A stretch of 64,000 nt of DNA, taken from contig ML677373.1 of the NCBI GenBank assembly GCA_007922305.1, positions 12,388,127 to 12,452,126 of the forward strand, given 5' to 3'. Below the pieces are notes generated by a model. That model was not told the origin of the DNA and made no database searches. It saw only the letters and a list, made by a program, of their open reading frames with translations. The position numbers and the translations under genes are program-made. Shown in pieces: positions 1-12,600 of the stretch (position 1 is its first letter; each line of letters begins with the position of its first letter). Origin of the DNA: Dermatemys mawii (Eukaryota > Chordata > Testudines > Dermatemydidae).

Positions 1-489
1 CAGATTCTCAGTTCCAGTCCAGTATTGGGAGAATTTGCCAGTTTAACAGGCTGCGGTAAAGGTTCAGGTGGATTGGTAGCTGGATGTAGAGCCTGACAGA
101 TGAGTTAAAAACAAGCTTCTCTGGAATTAAGCTGATATAACTTTGGTATGTGATTTAACTTCTCTGTACTTTGATTTACACCTCTGGGTAGAATAATTCC
201 TGTCACCCAAGGGTGTTATGAGGCTTAATTAATGTTTATAAAATGGTTAGAATTGCTTGGAAGGCAGCCAGTGGAGAAATGTAAAATATTGCTGGTGCTA
301 TTATTATTTATTCTTTTAAAAATTAAAAGAAACCTCTCTCATGTTGGCTTGCAGCATTGTATTTGCAGAGACACTCTTCTAATGCAATTTGTTTTGATTT
401 AAAAGACTTCGTGCCCAGTTCTCCAGAGCAGAATCTAGGTGAATTGCTTCGGTTTAGTAGCCTTGAGCTTTGTTTTGTTGTCTTTGCAG
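1..489. other. RECQL5 intron (upstream part)
   Basis: Ends in a clear 3' splice site before 490. I looked for the exon carrying the RECQL5 start and found none. No other feature recognised. Confidence 0.7.
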
Positions 490-611
490 GCGAGAGCGAT
501 GTCTTTGTATGCATGCCCACAGGGGCAGGGAAATCTCTGTGCTACCAGCTTCCAGCAGTTCTGGCAGTGGGCATCACCATTGTCATTTCACCTCTGATTG
601 CCCTGATCCAG
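490..611 (+). CDS. RECQL5: RECQL5 exon 1 in window: Walker A / motif I
   Basis: Follows a tctttgcag acceptor and ends at CAG|gtaacc. Starts at the second base of a Gly codon (residue about 44) and ends in phase 0. Encodes [20 protein letters not shown], which carries the ATP-binding P-loop, then SPLIALIQ (motif Ia). The residues before the P-loop, including the usual start, are on an upstream exon not present here. Confidence 0.95.
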
Positions 612-3600
612 GTAACCATTTCCTGTTAGCTGTGGAAAAGCAATCAGTGAAGGGAGGGTGGGGAAGACTCTGTGGATGCACAGTTGGGTCCAATCCCTTC
701 TCCCCTGCTGACCTCTGATTCCAGTTTGTCTTTTTATTCTCATCTCGTTGACGTGGGTTTGGTTTTCTGATCCTGTGAGTAGGTAAGAGTACTGCTGCTA
801 ACTGCCTTGACAGTAGAGATTTTCCAGTTAATCGTAGTTTAAGGTATCCTGGCTTGCAGAACCATGGCAGGTCTTTATCACAATGTAACATTCTAAAGGT
901 GGGAATATGTGGACTTGAACTAAACTAACTGCAGGGGGATTTTTTTAAAACCTTTAATAGGTGATCTAAATGACCACTTCTCTCTCCTTTTGTCCCGTTG
1001 CCTATTAGTACCTCTCTGAATGGAGGTATCTGGAGGCAGCAAAGTAGAACATCTAAAATGGATTGAACTGGACCATTCCTAAGAAGAAAACTACTTTATT
1101 TATTTCTGTAGTAAAACCCCTGGGAAATGTATATATTTTTCCTCATAACAGATATTTTTCTCAGTATCAAGCTGGCTTTCTGTCATTCTTTCCCATGCCA
1201 TCATAGGGAAAGAGGAAGTTTCAGGCAGCTGTACTCCTTGAATACGTAAGGCTTCAGGGCAATTACATATGGACATTTGGCCTTTTCTGGTGCTTTGTCT
1301 CCCAGCCGTGAACAGTGACTTTCCCTGAGTATAGCTGCTGTTTTACTTAGACTTTTGTAATGTATTTGACTTAATAACACACAACATTCTGGTTAGTATG
1401 TACTTTGGTGTTAACTTCTGCTATTTTTTAAAAGGGAACTGACTAACTGATGGATTTCAAAAAATAATTGTCAATGAGGAATTCCCATCAAATGGGGTTG
1501 TTTCTAGTCCCTTTCCACAGGGATTAGGACTAAGCTTGACACTTTCAATATTTTTCAATACGTTTTTTGGAGATGCATATAAAATTGCTGACGACAAAAT
1601 TTTTGGATGACACAAAGATTGGCAGAATGGTAAATGATGACTTGGATCACTTGGTAAGCTGGGCCCATTCAAAGAATGTGTCTTAATACAGACAAATGCA
1701 AGTTTATACATTTAGGAACAAGGAATGCAGACCATAACTACACAGTGGAAGACTGTATCCTGGAAAGCAGGGATTCTGCAAAGAATGTAGGAGTCATAGT
1801 GGACAAGCAACTCAACATGAGCTCCCAGTGTGATTCTGTGGCCAAAAGGATTGATGCGATCCTTAGATGTATAAACAGGAGTAGAGGGGTGATCTTGTAC
1901 CCTTTGTACAGGGCATTAGTGAGACTGATACTGGAATACTGCATACTCTTTTTAAAAGAGATGTTGAAAAGCGAGAGTGAAAGAAAGTTCCGAGAATGAT
2001 TTGGGAGCTGGAGAAAATCCCATGCAGCAAGGGATTTAAATAGCTCAATCAGTTTAGTTTATCAAAAATAAGATTACAGTGTGTAAGTATCTTCATATGG
2101 AGAAAATAGCAGGTACTAATGAGCTCTTTCATCTAATTGAGATAGGTAAACCTGGAACCAATGGCTGGAAGTTAAAGCCAAAGAAATTCAAATTAGAAAT
2201 AAGGCACAAATATTTAACAGGAATGGTGCTTAACCATTGAAATAAACTACCAAGGAAAGTGCTGTATTCTTCCACTTTTGATGTAATCAGATTCCACCTT
2301 TCTGGAAGAGATACTTCAGCTAAAACACAAGTCCTTGGGTTCTGTGCAGAGGTGATTGGATGAAATTCTGTGGCTGTGTTATGCAGAAGATCAGAATGGA
2401 TGATCTAATAATTCCTTCTGGCTTTTAAAATTGATGAATAAGTACCCTAGAGATGGCTCCATTTTAGTGGTGACTGAAGTGATCCCAGTACATAGTCCAT
2501 ATTCGGTTAAATTTATAAACTGCTTTGGGATCCTGAGGGATGAAGAATGCTATAAAAATGTGAGGAGTTGTTATGCATTTTCCTTCAGTGCAGTGATCTG
2601 ATGCTGATCATCCTGAGATCATCTCATTGTCATCTCCAGTGTCTGAAAATGACTTGGTCCCTGCTGACAGTCACATTGCTAATACGAGAACCTTTATCTC
2701 TTATAAATGCTGATGGTCATCCGAAGGGATGGGTGGATGATAAAGCTGAACAGTTTTGTTAGCTGCTGCAGTTAAGCCTGTTTAAAAAGACTCCTGCAAT
2801 TAAAGATAATTGGAGCTGAGGCTATGCAGTAGGTGAGATGTAGGTGGACAGGGTCTGGAAACTACAGGACTAGAGAGAAAGTTTGGTTATTGTGTGCATC
2901 TCCGTAGTAGTTGTTTTGGTAAAGACCTTCTTCAATGCCACTTTTTTCTTTTAATCACAGGACCAAGTGGATCATTTGCTGGCACTGAAGGTCAAAGTCT
3001 ACTCTCTGAACTCCAAGCTTTCTGCTCAGGAAAGGAAAACCATCCTGGCTGACTTAGCCTGCGAGAAGCCACAGGTGAAGCTCCTGTATATCACCCCAGA
3101 GATGGCAGCTGCCTCCTCCTTCCAGCCCACCCTGAATTCCCTGGTGTCTCGAAACCTCTTGTCCTACCTAATAATAGATGAGGCTCACTGCGTCTCCCAG
3201 TGGGGACATGACTTCCGACCTGACTACCTGCGACTGGGCTCCTTACGCTCTCGCATACCCAACACGCCATGCATCGCTCTGACTGCCACAGCCACCAAAC
3301 AGGTCCAGGATGACATAGTGGTGTCACTTAAGCTAAAGCAACCTGTTGCAACCTTTAAGACGCCTTGCTTCAGATCGAACTTGTTCTATGATGTGCAGTT
3401 TAAGGAGCTCTTGACTGATCCCTATGTGAATCTGAAGGATTTCTGTCTGAAGGCCCTTGAAGAGAAGAATGCCCAAGGGGTAGGTTTAAGTCTCAGAAGC
3501 TACTTTCAAGGACAGATTGGTAAATAGAACTGCCCTAAATGTTGTGGTATTGGGATGCCACTAATAGGTCTAGGATGGGGAAGGGAGAGGTCCCTGAAAG

Positions 3601-6600
3601 AAACATTCAGGTCCTTTTTGAAAAGCTTCTTCTAAATCTCTGAAATACTTGGCATCCTTCCAGATATTGACCTCATTTTCATGACAGAGTGGTGAACTCC
3701 TCTGCCTTTTTAGAGTGATACACACACACAGTGTTGTTGCCCTCTTCCCCCAGTCCTTCACCAAGCCTAAATGGATGGGGATTGATGTGAGGGAGTTCTT
3801 CAGGGAGCTGGGAAAAGACTCTCCCCACTCTTTTACTTCCAAGCTATGAAACAGAGTCACCCCACAGGTGCTACAGCAGTAGCCTCACTGGTTCTGCATC
3901 CTCTCTTCCTGTGGTAGGGAACACTGGCCATTGCAGATGTGCTCCTGTCCCTTTCTATAAGCCTGACTGTTCCGGGAGTTATGGCAAGACAGCATTTCAA
4001 TACGTATCTGATGGAGAACTTTTCTCTGGGCTCTCTGGTAACACACGGGAGGGCATAGCACTCAGGAACAGTCTCAATGCTTATTGAGTCCGATTTTGCA
4101 AAGTACCCTCCATTCCCTACTGAAGTCAATGAGAGTTGCCAGTGTTCATCAGTTCACAGGATCAGGCCCACCGTGCCAGAGATCATTGACTGGCACCCTT
4201 CCTGGGGAGCTTTCACATGTCCGTGTTCTTTCAACAGATGCTTTATTTCCCTTATGGTTAAGGGACCTGGGGGGTTTTTGTGTGGGTTCCTGTGCCAGCT
4301 CTAGTCATCCTTGGGTCTTGTTGGCTTTTTATTTTGGTGAGCTGTATTTATATCTAGTTCAAACAAAGGTGACTTTAGACATGGGCCATTCAAAATGAAA
4401 AAGTATTAGAAACGTTATTTTTACACTTCTTTCTCAGCTGATTTTGTTTTCTCCCACTTGACAAACATCGGTTTGGGTTTGCTGTGTATCTGTAGCAAAA
4501 AATGAAAAGTTTGCCCATTTATTAGGGCACTAGCCTAGGATTTAGAAGAACTAGGTTCAGTTCTCCCTGTGTGACCCTGGGCAAGTCACTTAGCCTTCCT
4601 GTGCCTCAGTTTTCCATATGCAAAATGGGGATAATAGCACTGCCTTGCCTCCATTATAGATTGTGAGGAGCTCAGATACTACGATGATGGGCCATAGCAG
4701 TACGTAAAATAGATATGCTTCCTGCTTGGTTTACTTTCATGCTGGTTTATCAATCCCATTGGGAATATTTAACACCTCAAAGGATATTTTGCAGCTGCTG
4801 AGGAGCCAGCACAGGCAGAAGACTCTCAGTCTTTTGTAGCCCTGTCCCCTCAGCAGTAATGTCTGTGAGCTTTTTGCATCTTCCCCCCGGATAGCGTGCT
4901 GGATTTTCTCTTCTCTGGCTCTGTGTAGGTATACTCTGGCTGTGGCATTGTATACTGCAGGATGAGAGAGGTCTGTGACCAATTGGCTATTGAGCTGAGC
5001 TACAGAGGCGTGAAAGCCAAGGCCTACCATGCAGGTACTGGATGTTGTCTCTACATTGTACAGCCCCTCAGTCAGGGATGGCAGAATTTCACATTATCTA
5101 ATAACCTGGGTCAGGGCTACCTGAGGGAGCAACTCTCTACATGCGATCATCTGGCTGCTGAGATTTGGCCAGGCGCTTGAGTTGACAGGCTGTTGATCTG
5201 AGTGGGATAGGGTAGAAAGGAACTCTGGAACTCAGTGCCCTCTGCCAGTCCAGCAGACCCAGAATGTACTGCTCTCCAGGACATACTGCCAGGACTATCC
5301 AGGCTTTTGCCTAAGAGGGAACTGAATTTTCCTCTTGGGGTGGGAGGAGTGTGGAGTCCTTTTATTTGAGGATGAGCCAGTTTGAAGTGGTGGGTAACGT
5401 ACTTGGCATTGACCAGCACATTTTTATACATAGGAGAGTGGGGAGAGATTGCTGGGGAACTGAGGAGTGATAGGGGATCTCCTCTTTCTCTCTGATTTCC
5501 CTGTTTTCTCTCCTTTTCCCTTCCCAGGGCTGAAGGCAGCGGACAGAACTTTGATTCAGAATGAGTGGATGGAGGAGAAGGTCCCTGTTATTGTTGCTAC
5601 CATCAGTTTTGGAATGGGAGTCGACAAAGCTAATGTCAGGTATGTAGCAGCTTGGGCAGAGAGGGGAAGATGTCCTCCTTAGGGTCCTTCCCCCGTATAC
5701 TAACTGGAGTCTCAAGAGAACTTGATATGCTTCTCTAGCCTTCCCTGTGAAGAAACCAGATCTCCACAAAGGGGTGTGGGAATGGGAGGAATTCATATTC
5801 AAACTTCATAAACATGTAAGAGGTGTTTCTCTTAAGAAGCTGCGGAAAGGTTGGGCTTTTTACTTGTTATGGGATACTAGTGTTAAACACAGATCATTAG
5901 AAGGTCTGACTTGAGGGAACCTGCTACAAAGAAAATGCACTCACCTTTGCTGCTCTCTGAGGTATAAAAGGGCTTCACAGTTGCTTTTGCAAGATTAGGT
6001 TTTGACTTGTTTTGCCGGAGGTTTCCTTAGAGGGTTGGAGGCTGGCATCAAATAGACAAATTTGGTGAAAGTCAAACAAAAAGAGAGAACAATATTTTCA
6101 GGCTTTTTTTATGCATCATAACATTTGGTTTGGAGTTAGTTTTATTTAAATAGGGAGGCACATGCAAAAGATGCCTGTTCGAAGGTCACCAGAGAATTCA
6201 GAAGAATGCCTTTTCTTGCAGTTATGCCTGGGCATTATTATGGGGAATAGCATCCCTATAGTAAGGATGAGACTTGCTGTTTAACAGCTGATTTTTCTGA
6301 GTGATTTAAAATCCTTATGCATAATAGCATTAATTAAATAAATGGAAGTCTCTAGTCAGCAGCAACAATACAGCAACCTGAGCATGCTGCTCACTCAAGT
6401 CCCGAACAGTTGAAGACTGAGTGTGATCAAAGAAAGACAAGTAGTGATGGCTTCACACAATGGCAGCATGATCAAAGAGGCTGCTGGACATCAGCAGAAG
6501 TACCCACGATAGAGTTCTAGTCTAAGAACTGGTTTGATGTTGACACAGACAGATGACCATATCAAACCTGAAATATGTGTTTGCCATGAAAACTAAAGAG

Positions 6601-9600
6601 TAAACAAATTTAATCTTTCTACTATAATTTATCCAGTCTAGAGACACCAAAAATTTACAGCTATCCATATCACCTCCCAGAGGGTTGTAGTTTATGTGAA
6701 AGAAGTCTGAAGGAAATGTCAGATAGTAGAAAAATTTTAGTCATTTGGCACTTTTTAAAAGTCAGAGCAAACCTTATATGAGATTCCCCCTGTAACAGTT
6801 TGATTTTGCTACAGCAGTTTAGCAAACAATGATAGACATTTAAAAAACATCCCTCAGACAGACTTTGTGTACCCTTGTCATACCTGTTACACCACAATTT
6901 CCATTTTAACTATGGTGGCACTATGAAATCACACTACTCCCCGCCTCCATTGCTGTGCCACATTAGGGCCCAGGGTAGAGTTAGTAGTGCAAATTGGGGT
7001 AATTTGGTCAAGGAGTTCCTTAGATACAGGTCTCCCCTCTCCCATGAGGAGCTGATTTTAATATTCAAATTTCTCTAAAACCCACGGGGCTGGACTAGAT
7101 GAATTCTTGAAGTCCCTTCCAGACTTGCATTTCTATGATTCTGTGTTCAGAGAGATTTTCTTGAAAATTGCTATTTCACAACAGAGGCTGGGATAGACCT
7201 TGGGAGATGGGGAAGGACCCCATTGAGATGAATGGGTTAGCTCACCACATGTACCATCTTCCTATGCACAGTCATGGATGCTTCTAGATTGCTACAAAGG
7301 CAGAATGAACTATTGTGCTCCTCTCCTTGTACCACCCACATAATTCAGCACAGAAATGAGGATTCCTTGTACAGTATTATGAGCTGTAGCAACGTCCAGC
7401 AAGGAATCCCTGTACCAGTCAATACACCAGTCCCTAACACAGTGGAGGGCAGTGGGACATACAGAGAAAATACATAAAACACCACATTTAGTCATTCTGT
7501 GTTGCTTCTAAGGGCAACCCTGGCCAAAACATACTTATAGTAGAACCCCAGTGGCTCTTGCCAGCTCCTGGTGCAGAGTTAAGTTTGTTGGGCAGAACTG
7601 ACTATTTCCTGGCTTTCAGTGGTTTAAGGATAGACACATTTGATATTCCAGAAGGGTATGTGGTCTCCAATCAACCTTAACCCTGCAGTGACAAAGTTTT
7701 GGGGAGGTGAATTGTACACACATCATCAGGTATAAGATCATCCTGGGAAGTACTGGAGGAGGCCCCTGAGGGAAATGAAGGGAGGGTTCCTTTGCTATTG
7801 TCTGTCCCTCCTGTTTCCTGCTATTCACTGTTGCTGGAGATGGTGTATTTGAGGTGCTCATAAACATACAGGCAGAGAAGAAATTTTATGCTCTGTTGCC
7901 TCCTGGCTAGTCCTGGTAATGACAGAGTGTTTTTGTTTAAATGAGGAAAGCCAGCTACTAGATTCCTGCAGTCTCTCACTTCATATGTCTGCAGGACACA
8001 AACCTCTGGAGTATGGGGTTTAGTATAGACTAATGAGGCTGCTTTTGAGGGAATCCTTTGTATAAAATATTGGCAGCACATTACCGGAGCATAAACTGCT
8101 CTGAGACACAGAGGGTAGAGAACACAGCTGTCAGTGAATGTTCTAGCATTTATAGGTTTGTTAGCCACACAGTGGTATTTAGAATGCAGCTTTTGTGTGC
8201 AACTTTAATGGTGGATTAGTAGTGATCCGTGGTGGCATATTATGATTGGGAGGGTACAGTTGAAGTATGTGAGCCAGAATTCCACCTGCATAGCTTGTAG
8301 GCAAAGAAGCTTCTAACTGAAGTTTAAATGGGGAAAGTTCTATGGCCTGTGTTTATAGGATGTCAAACTAAATCACAAAGGGGCCTTCTGCCTTAGAATC
8401 TATGAATAATACTATTATAAAACATGTTGCAAATCCTAAGAGTAAATAACACATATTAATAACATGCACAACTTTATAGTAAATGAACCCAAACTCCTGG
8501 AGATCAATATGGTGTTCTCCCCCATTCACAGCTATATATCTTTATGCATTTATAATATATACACTTTGCCTATTTTCCTCCATTCGCTTTGGGTGTGTTC
8601 CACTGATTTATTGTTCACACACCTTAGGCTTTTGTTGGAGCTTCCCTTGGTGCCTCTTGCTGTTTTAAGAATGCCCAGTTAAGAATCCCTTGCTCCATTC
8701 CCTCCTAGGTCCTTGCTCTCACTTATGCTGCTCTGTTACTTTATTGTTGGCCTCAGAGAACATCTCTATGTTTACAATGATGGAAGAATAGAAGACTTCA
8801 ACGTGATGCTTACCATTCTCTTGTCCCATGCAGATTTGTTGCCCATTGGAATATTGCGAAGTCGATGGCTGGATATTACCAGGAATCTGGAAGGGCTGGG
8901 AGAGATGGGAAGCCGTCCTGTTGCCGTCTCTATTACTCTAGGAATGACCGGGATCAAGTCTCCTTCCTGATCAAGAAGGAGCTCTCTAAACTCCAGGTAG
9001 GATCTGCGGAGGAGCTTCCTACGGCACTACTAACACTAGGTTTGCTCTTTGTCTATGTCACAGCCATGGCTAACATCACCTTCTGTGCAATGCCTGGCAC
9101 TATAGGTGCTCCCTGCCTCAGTTCACAAATTGTGGCAGCTTGTTTGTGGCAGGGCAGTCTGTGCTGCAAGCTCAGCATCCATCTTTACACAGTTAAACTC
9201 AGAATTTGGCTGTCTGTGCCTATAAACAGGCAAGTGCTTGGTTGTGGTGCTTGAAGCCAAGGTCCTAGCCTGGTTCAGGGCTTGCACTGACAAGCTCCTT
9301 CTCTGTCTAAATCTCCCCCAGTACTCCCCTGAGGAGGAAGCAGACAAGCCTTCTTAACTGGCCTGCTGGCTCCTGATTGGACAGGCTCTCCTCTTGGCCT
9401 TTCTGGGCCTCTGGAGGACTAAGTCTTGTTTGTAGCCTGGGCTGAGTTGGTTTTCCTAGAGCAGAGGGGTATCAGTGCTCCAGCCGCTGCAGCAAGAGTT
9501 AGAGAAGGCCAGATATACCTCATCATAGTCTAGTTCAGTGGCTCTCAACTTTTCCAGACTATTGTACCCCTTTCAGGAGTCTAATTTATCTTGCATACTC

Positions 9601-12600
9601 CCAAGTTTCAACTTACTTGAAAACTACCTGCTTACAAAATCTGACATAAAAATACAAGTGTCACAGCCCTGATAAATTGCTGACTTTCTCATTTTTACCA
9701 TACAATTATACAATAAATCAATTGGAATGTAAATGTTGTACTTACATTTCAGTGTATAGTCTATAGAGCAGTATAAACAAATCATTGTTTGCATGAAATT
9801 TTAGTTTGTATGACTTCAGTAGTGCTTTTTATGTAGCCTGTTGTAAAACTAGGTCAATATCTAGAGGAACTGATGTGCCCCCTGGAAGATCCCTGCATAC
9901 CCCCAGGGGTACATGTACACTGAGAACAACTGGTCTAGTCAGCCCCTTGTTTGCAGTTACCTCAGACTGTCCCAAGGCAGAATAGAGTTTCCCCATATCT
10001 GGCCACATTACTGCTACTAGGACTGGGGATAGAGACGTTGGGCTTGGATCTGGCTGCAGCAGTGTCAGAGCTTAAGGTGGAAGAGACAGAAGTGCTGGGG
10101 AAGAGATGGCTGAACCTGGCTGCAGCGTTGTCAGAGGGTCTGGAGGCATGGCGGAGGAGGTGATTGTCACTCTTGGCTGTGGTATTACCATGGGGTGGAG
10201 AAGTGGAGAGTAGATCTGGTTGCAGTGATGTTCTGGAAACATGGTCGGATTTGGCTTTCAGCAGAAGTCTGCATCCGTCCATAGCTACATCATAGGGGGC
10301 TTTAAGTATTGTCTCTTGTTATTCCCAGGAGAAAAGAGGCACCTTGAAAGAATCCGATAAAGCTGTGCTGACAGCATTTGATGCTATAGTGAACTTCTGT
10401 GAAGAGCTGGGGTAAGTGTCTCTCTTGTAGGCATTGCTAGGGTGAGGGGTGGGTGAATTAATCTACTCTTCGGCACCATTAGTGCCAGCGTATTCTGTAA
10501 CTCTGTTGCTATGCAAAAACTTAAATTTCTAGACCTCAAAGTTGTAGTGGAAAATGTGAACTGAATATAACAGATGAAGTGCTGTCTGTGGACTTGGAAA
10601 GATTCCTGGAAGACAGGGTACTGGGCTAAATTGGCCATTGATTTGACCCAGTGTGGCCATTCTTATGTTATGTTCACAGATCCCCTCATCTGCTCACCTG
10701 CTTTCCCAGGCACCAAAATACACAACTAACCATCTCCCGTTAAAACATGCAATTGTCATGCCGCATGAGCATTTTTCTGCTGAAGAAACCAAAGGGAATG
10801 GGCAGTGTTTTTTTGTGCAGCTTTTCCTATTTTCTGACTCTCACTGGACCCTCCAGTTGTCTATTTTTGACTTTTTCTTTACCACATCATCTCTCCTCCT
10901 GTAAAGAAATGCATGATCTAAAGCCCAGCATCTTGGTGTAGAAGCGGTTGGCTTTAATGTTTGCCTCTGACTCAAAAAAAGCTCCAAGCTGCAGGATGCT
11001 AAGTGTCCCTAATTCCTGTTGTCCTCAACAGGAGTTTATGGTGCTCAGCACCTTTCAGGATGAAGCCCATAGCGCGCACACGCCCAAGTTGGCGAATCTA
11101 AATGCAGACTTGTAACCACTCCACACATTACAACTAGTATACTATAAATCTGAGAAGGCTGTAATTGTAACAAATTACTATGTGCCACTAGTTTGAGACA
11201 GCAAGACCTTAATTTTGCAAATAAGAGAGCAGTGTATGTTTACAAACAGGGAAATGATACCCTCCCTCCCACATATAGCCTTGGAGCCATTATCATTGTG
11301 CGGCTCTGCATCCAGGGTGGTTTTGTCAGGATTCAGTGTGGAAAGGGGAATATTTATTTTCTCATTGCTGGAGCCCTGGCGAGGGTGTTGCGTTCAGTAA
11401 TGTTTTGATAGAGAACAAGACGTGTTGGGCAGGTTATTCTGAAGGATTTTTGCCAGTTGCCCTGAGGTCTGGCCCAAATGTCAGATTAATTTGGCGTGCC
11501 CTTGAAACAATGCTTGATTGGTTGTAGTTCAGGTGACTCCACTAGGTGTCTGCTGTGAGGCACCATGCTCTAATATTTTGGTCAGTTTATACAGCAAAGT
11601 CAATCTTCAGCTGCTGTTGCATGCTATTAGGTCCTACCTAGCGTAGCCAGCTAGCTGCCTCTGTTGCATCTGTTGCCAGCTGAAATGAGAAATCCTTTTT
11701 AATAGCTATGGGTTGAAGATAACTTAGCTTCTGTCTCTGATTACTTCATGATCTCTCTGCTGAGATTACTAGCAAGGCTTTCGGTCACGGCTGGTTTGCA
11801 GTGGACACTTGTGCACTGAGAACTGAACTGAGACTGCCAAACTAATTTTGCACAAGCAGTCTAGTTATAGCAGGACTTTCCAGGGTAAGTGTTTGTACCA
11901 GAACTTGGGGTAGTTAAGGTTCATGCAATTGCTGTTTCATCTTGGCTTACATCTTCTCACCTATAGTGACAGGAGCCTGGCTGTTACTTACAGTGATAAC
12001 TCTCTCTGGTGCTGTTCCACTCACTGCAGCAGTGAAGCAATGGATATGTGCTAGGGAACTTTGTATGTGAAAGACCCATGTAATAATACTTTACCTGGAA
12101 AAAATAGATTTTCTTTAGATGAGACTATTGGAGAAGGAAATAGTGTTTCTTCTATTCCATGGGGGCATTTAAAAGTAAAATCACCTGTTTCTTGCTGCAC
12201 TGTTGTTAAGGGGGAGGGAGATGCTGACCACTCTATATTTAAGGCTGAAAGTAGCCTCCAATTATAAATCTCAATTCCTCCCTACCCCCCAACCTCCTCA
12301 AAACCTTCCCTTCCCGAACTTCACCAATCCCCACTACCCCCTGAAATTTCACATGCCACATCTCATCCCAAGGTAGAATCTTACAGTGATGTTTACTGTG
12401 GTGTCACTGCAGGGCCCCTCCTTGGGTTTGTCTGCTGCATGCTGTAACTTCCTACTAGCTGGAAACCCTTATGAAGAGGCTGTTCAAAGGAACGTCACAT
12501 TTTTGTGTTATCCATTTTTAAAAAATTTTAAATGAATAGATTTTCTATCTACTTTCTTAAAAAACAAACAAACCTCCAAAAAAACCCAACACACCTGACC

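Larger units (their letters stand above)
5640..8833. other. RECQL5 intron, mostly unique sequence
   Basis: Besides two short CR1 3' tails (7080-7147 and 8340-8405) nothing is recognised here. Short open frames have no splice or family support. Confidence 0.6.

Noticed and set aside
357..489. Open frame running into RECQL5 exon from 357
   Set aside because: Sequence before 490 is intron with a clear tctttgcag acceptor, and its translation is unlike the RECQL5 N-terminus.
5362..5802. 146-codon frame on - strand
   Set aside because: Antisense over RECQL5 exon 4, without family resemblance.
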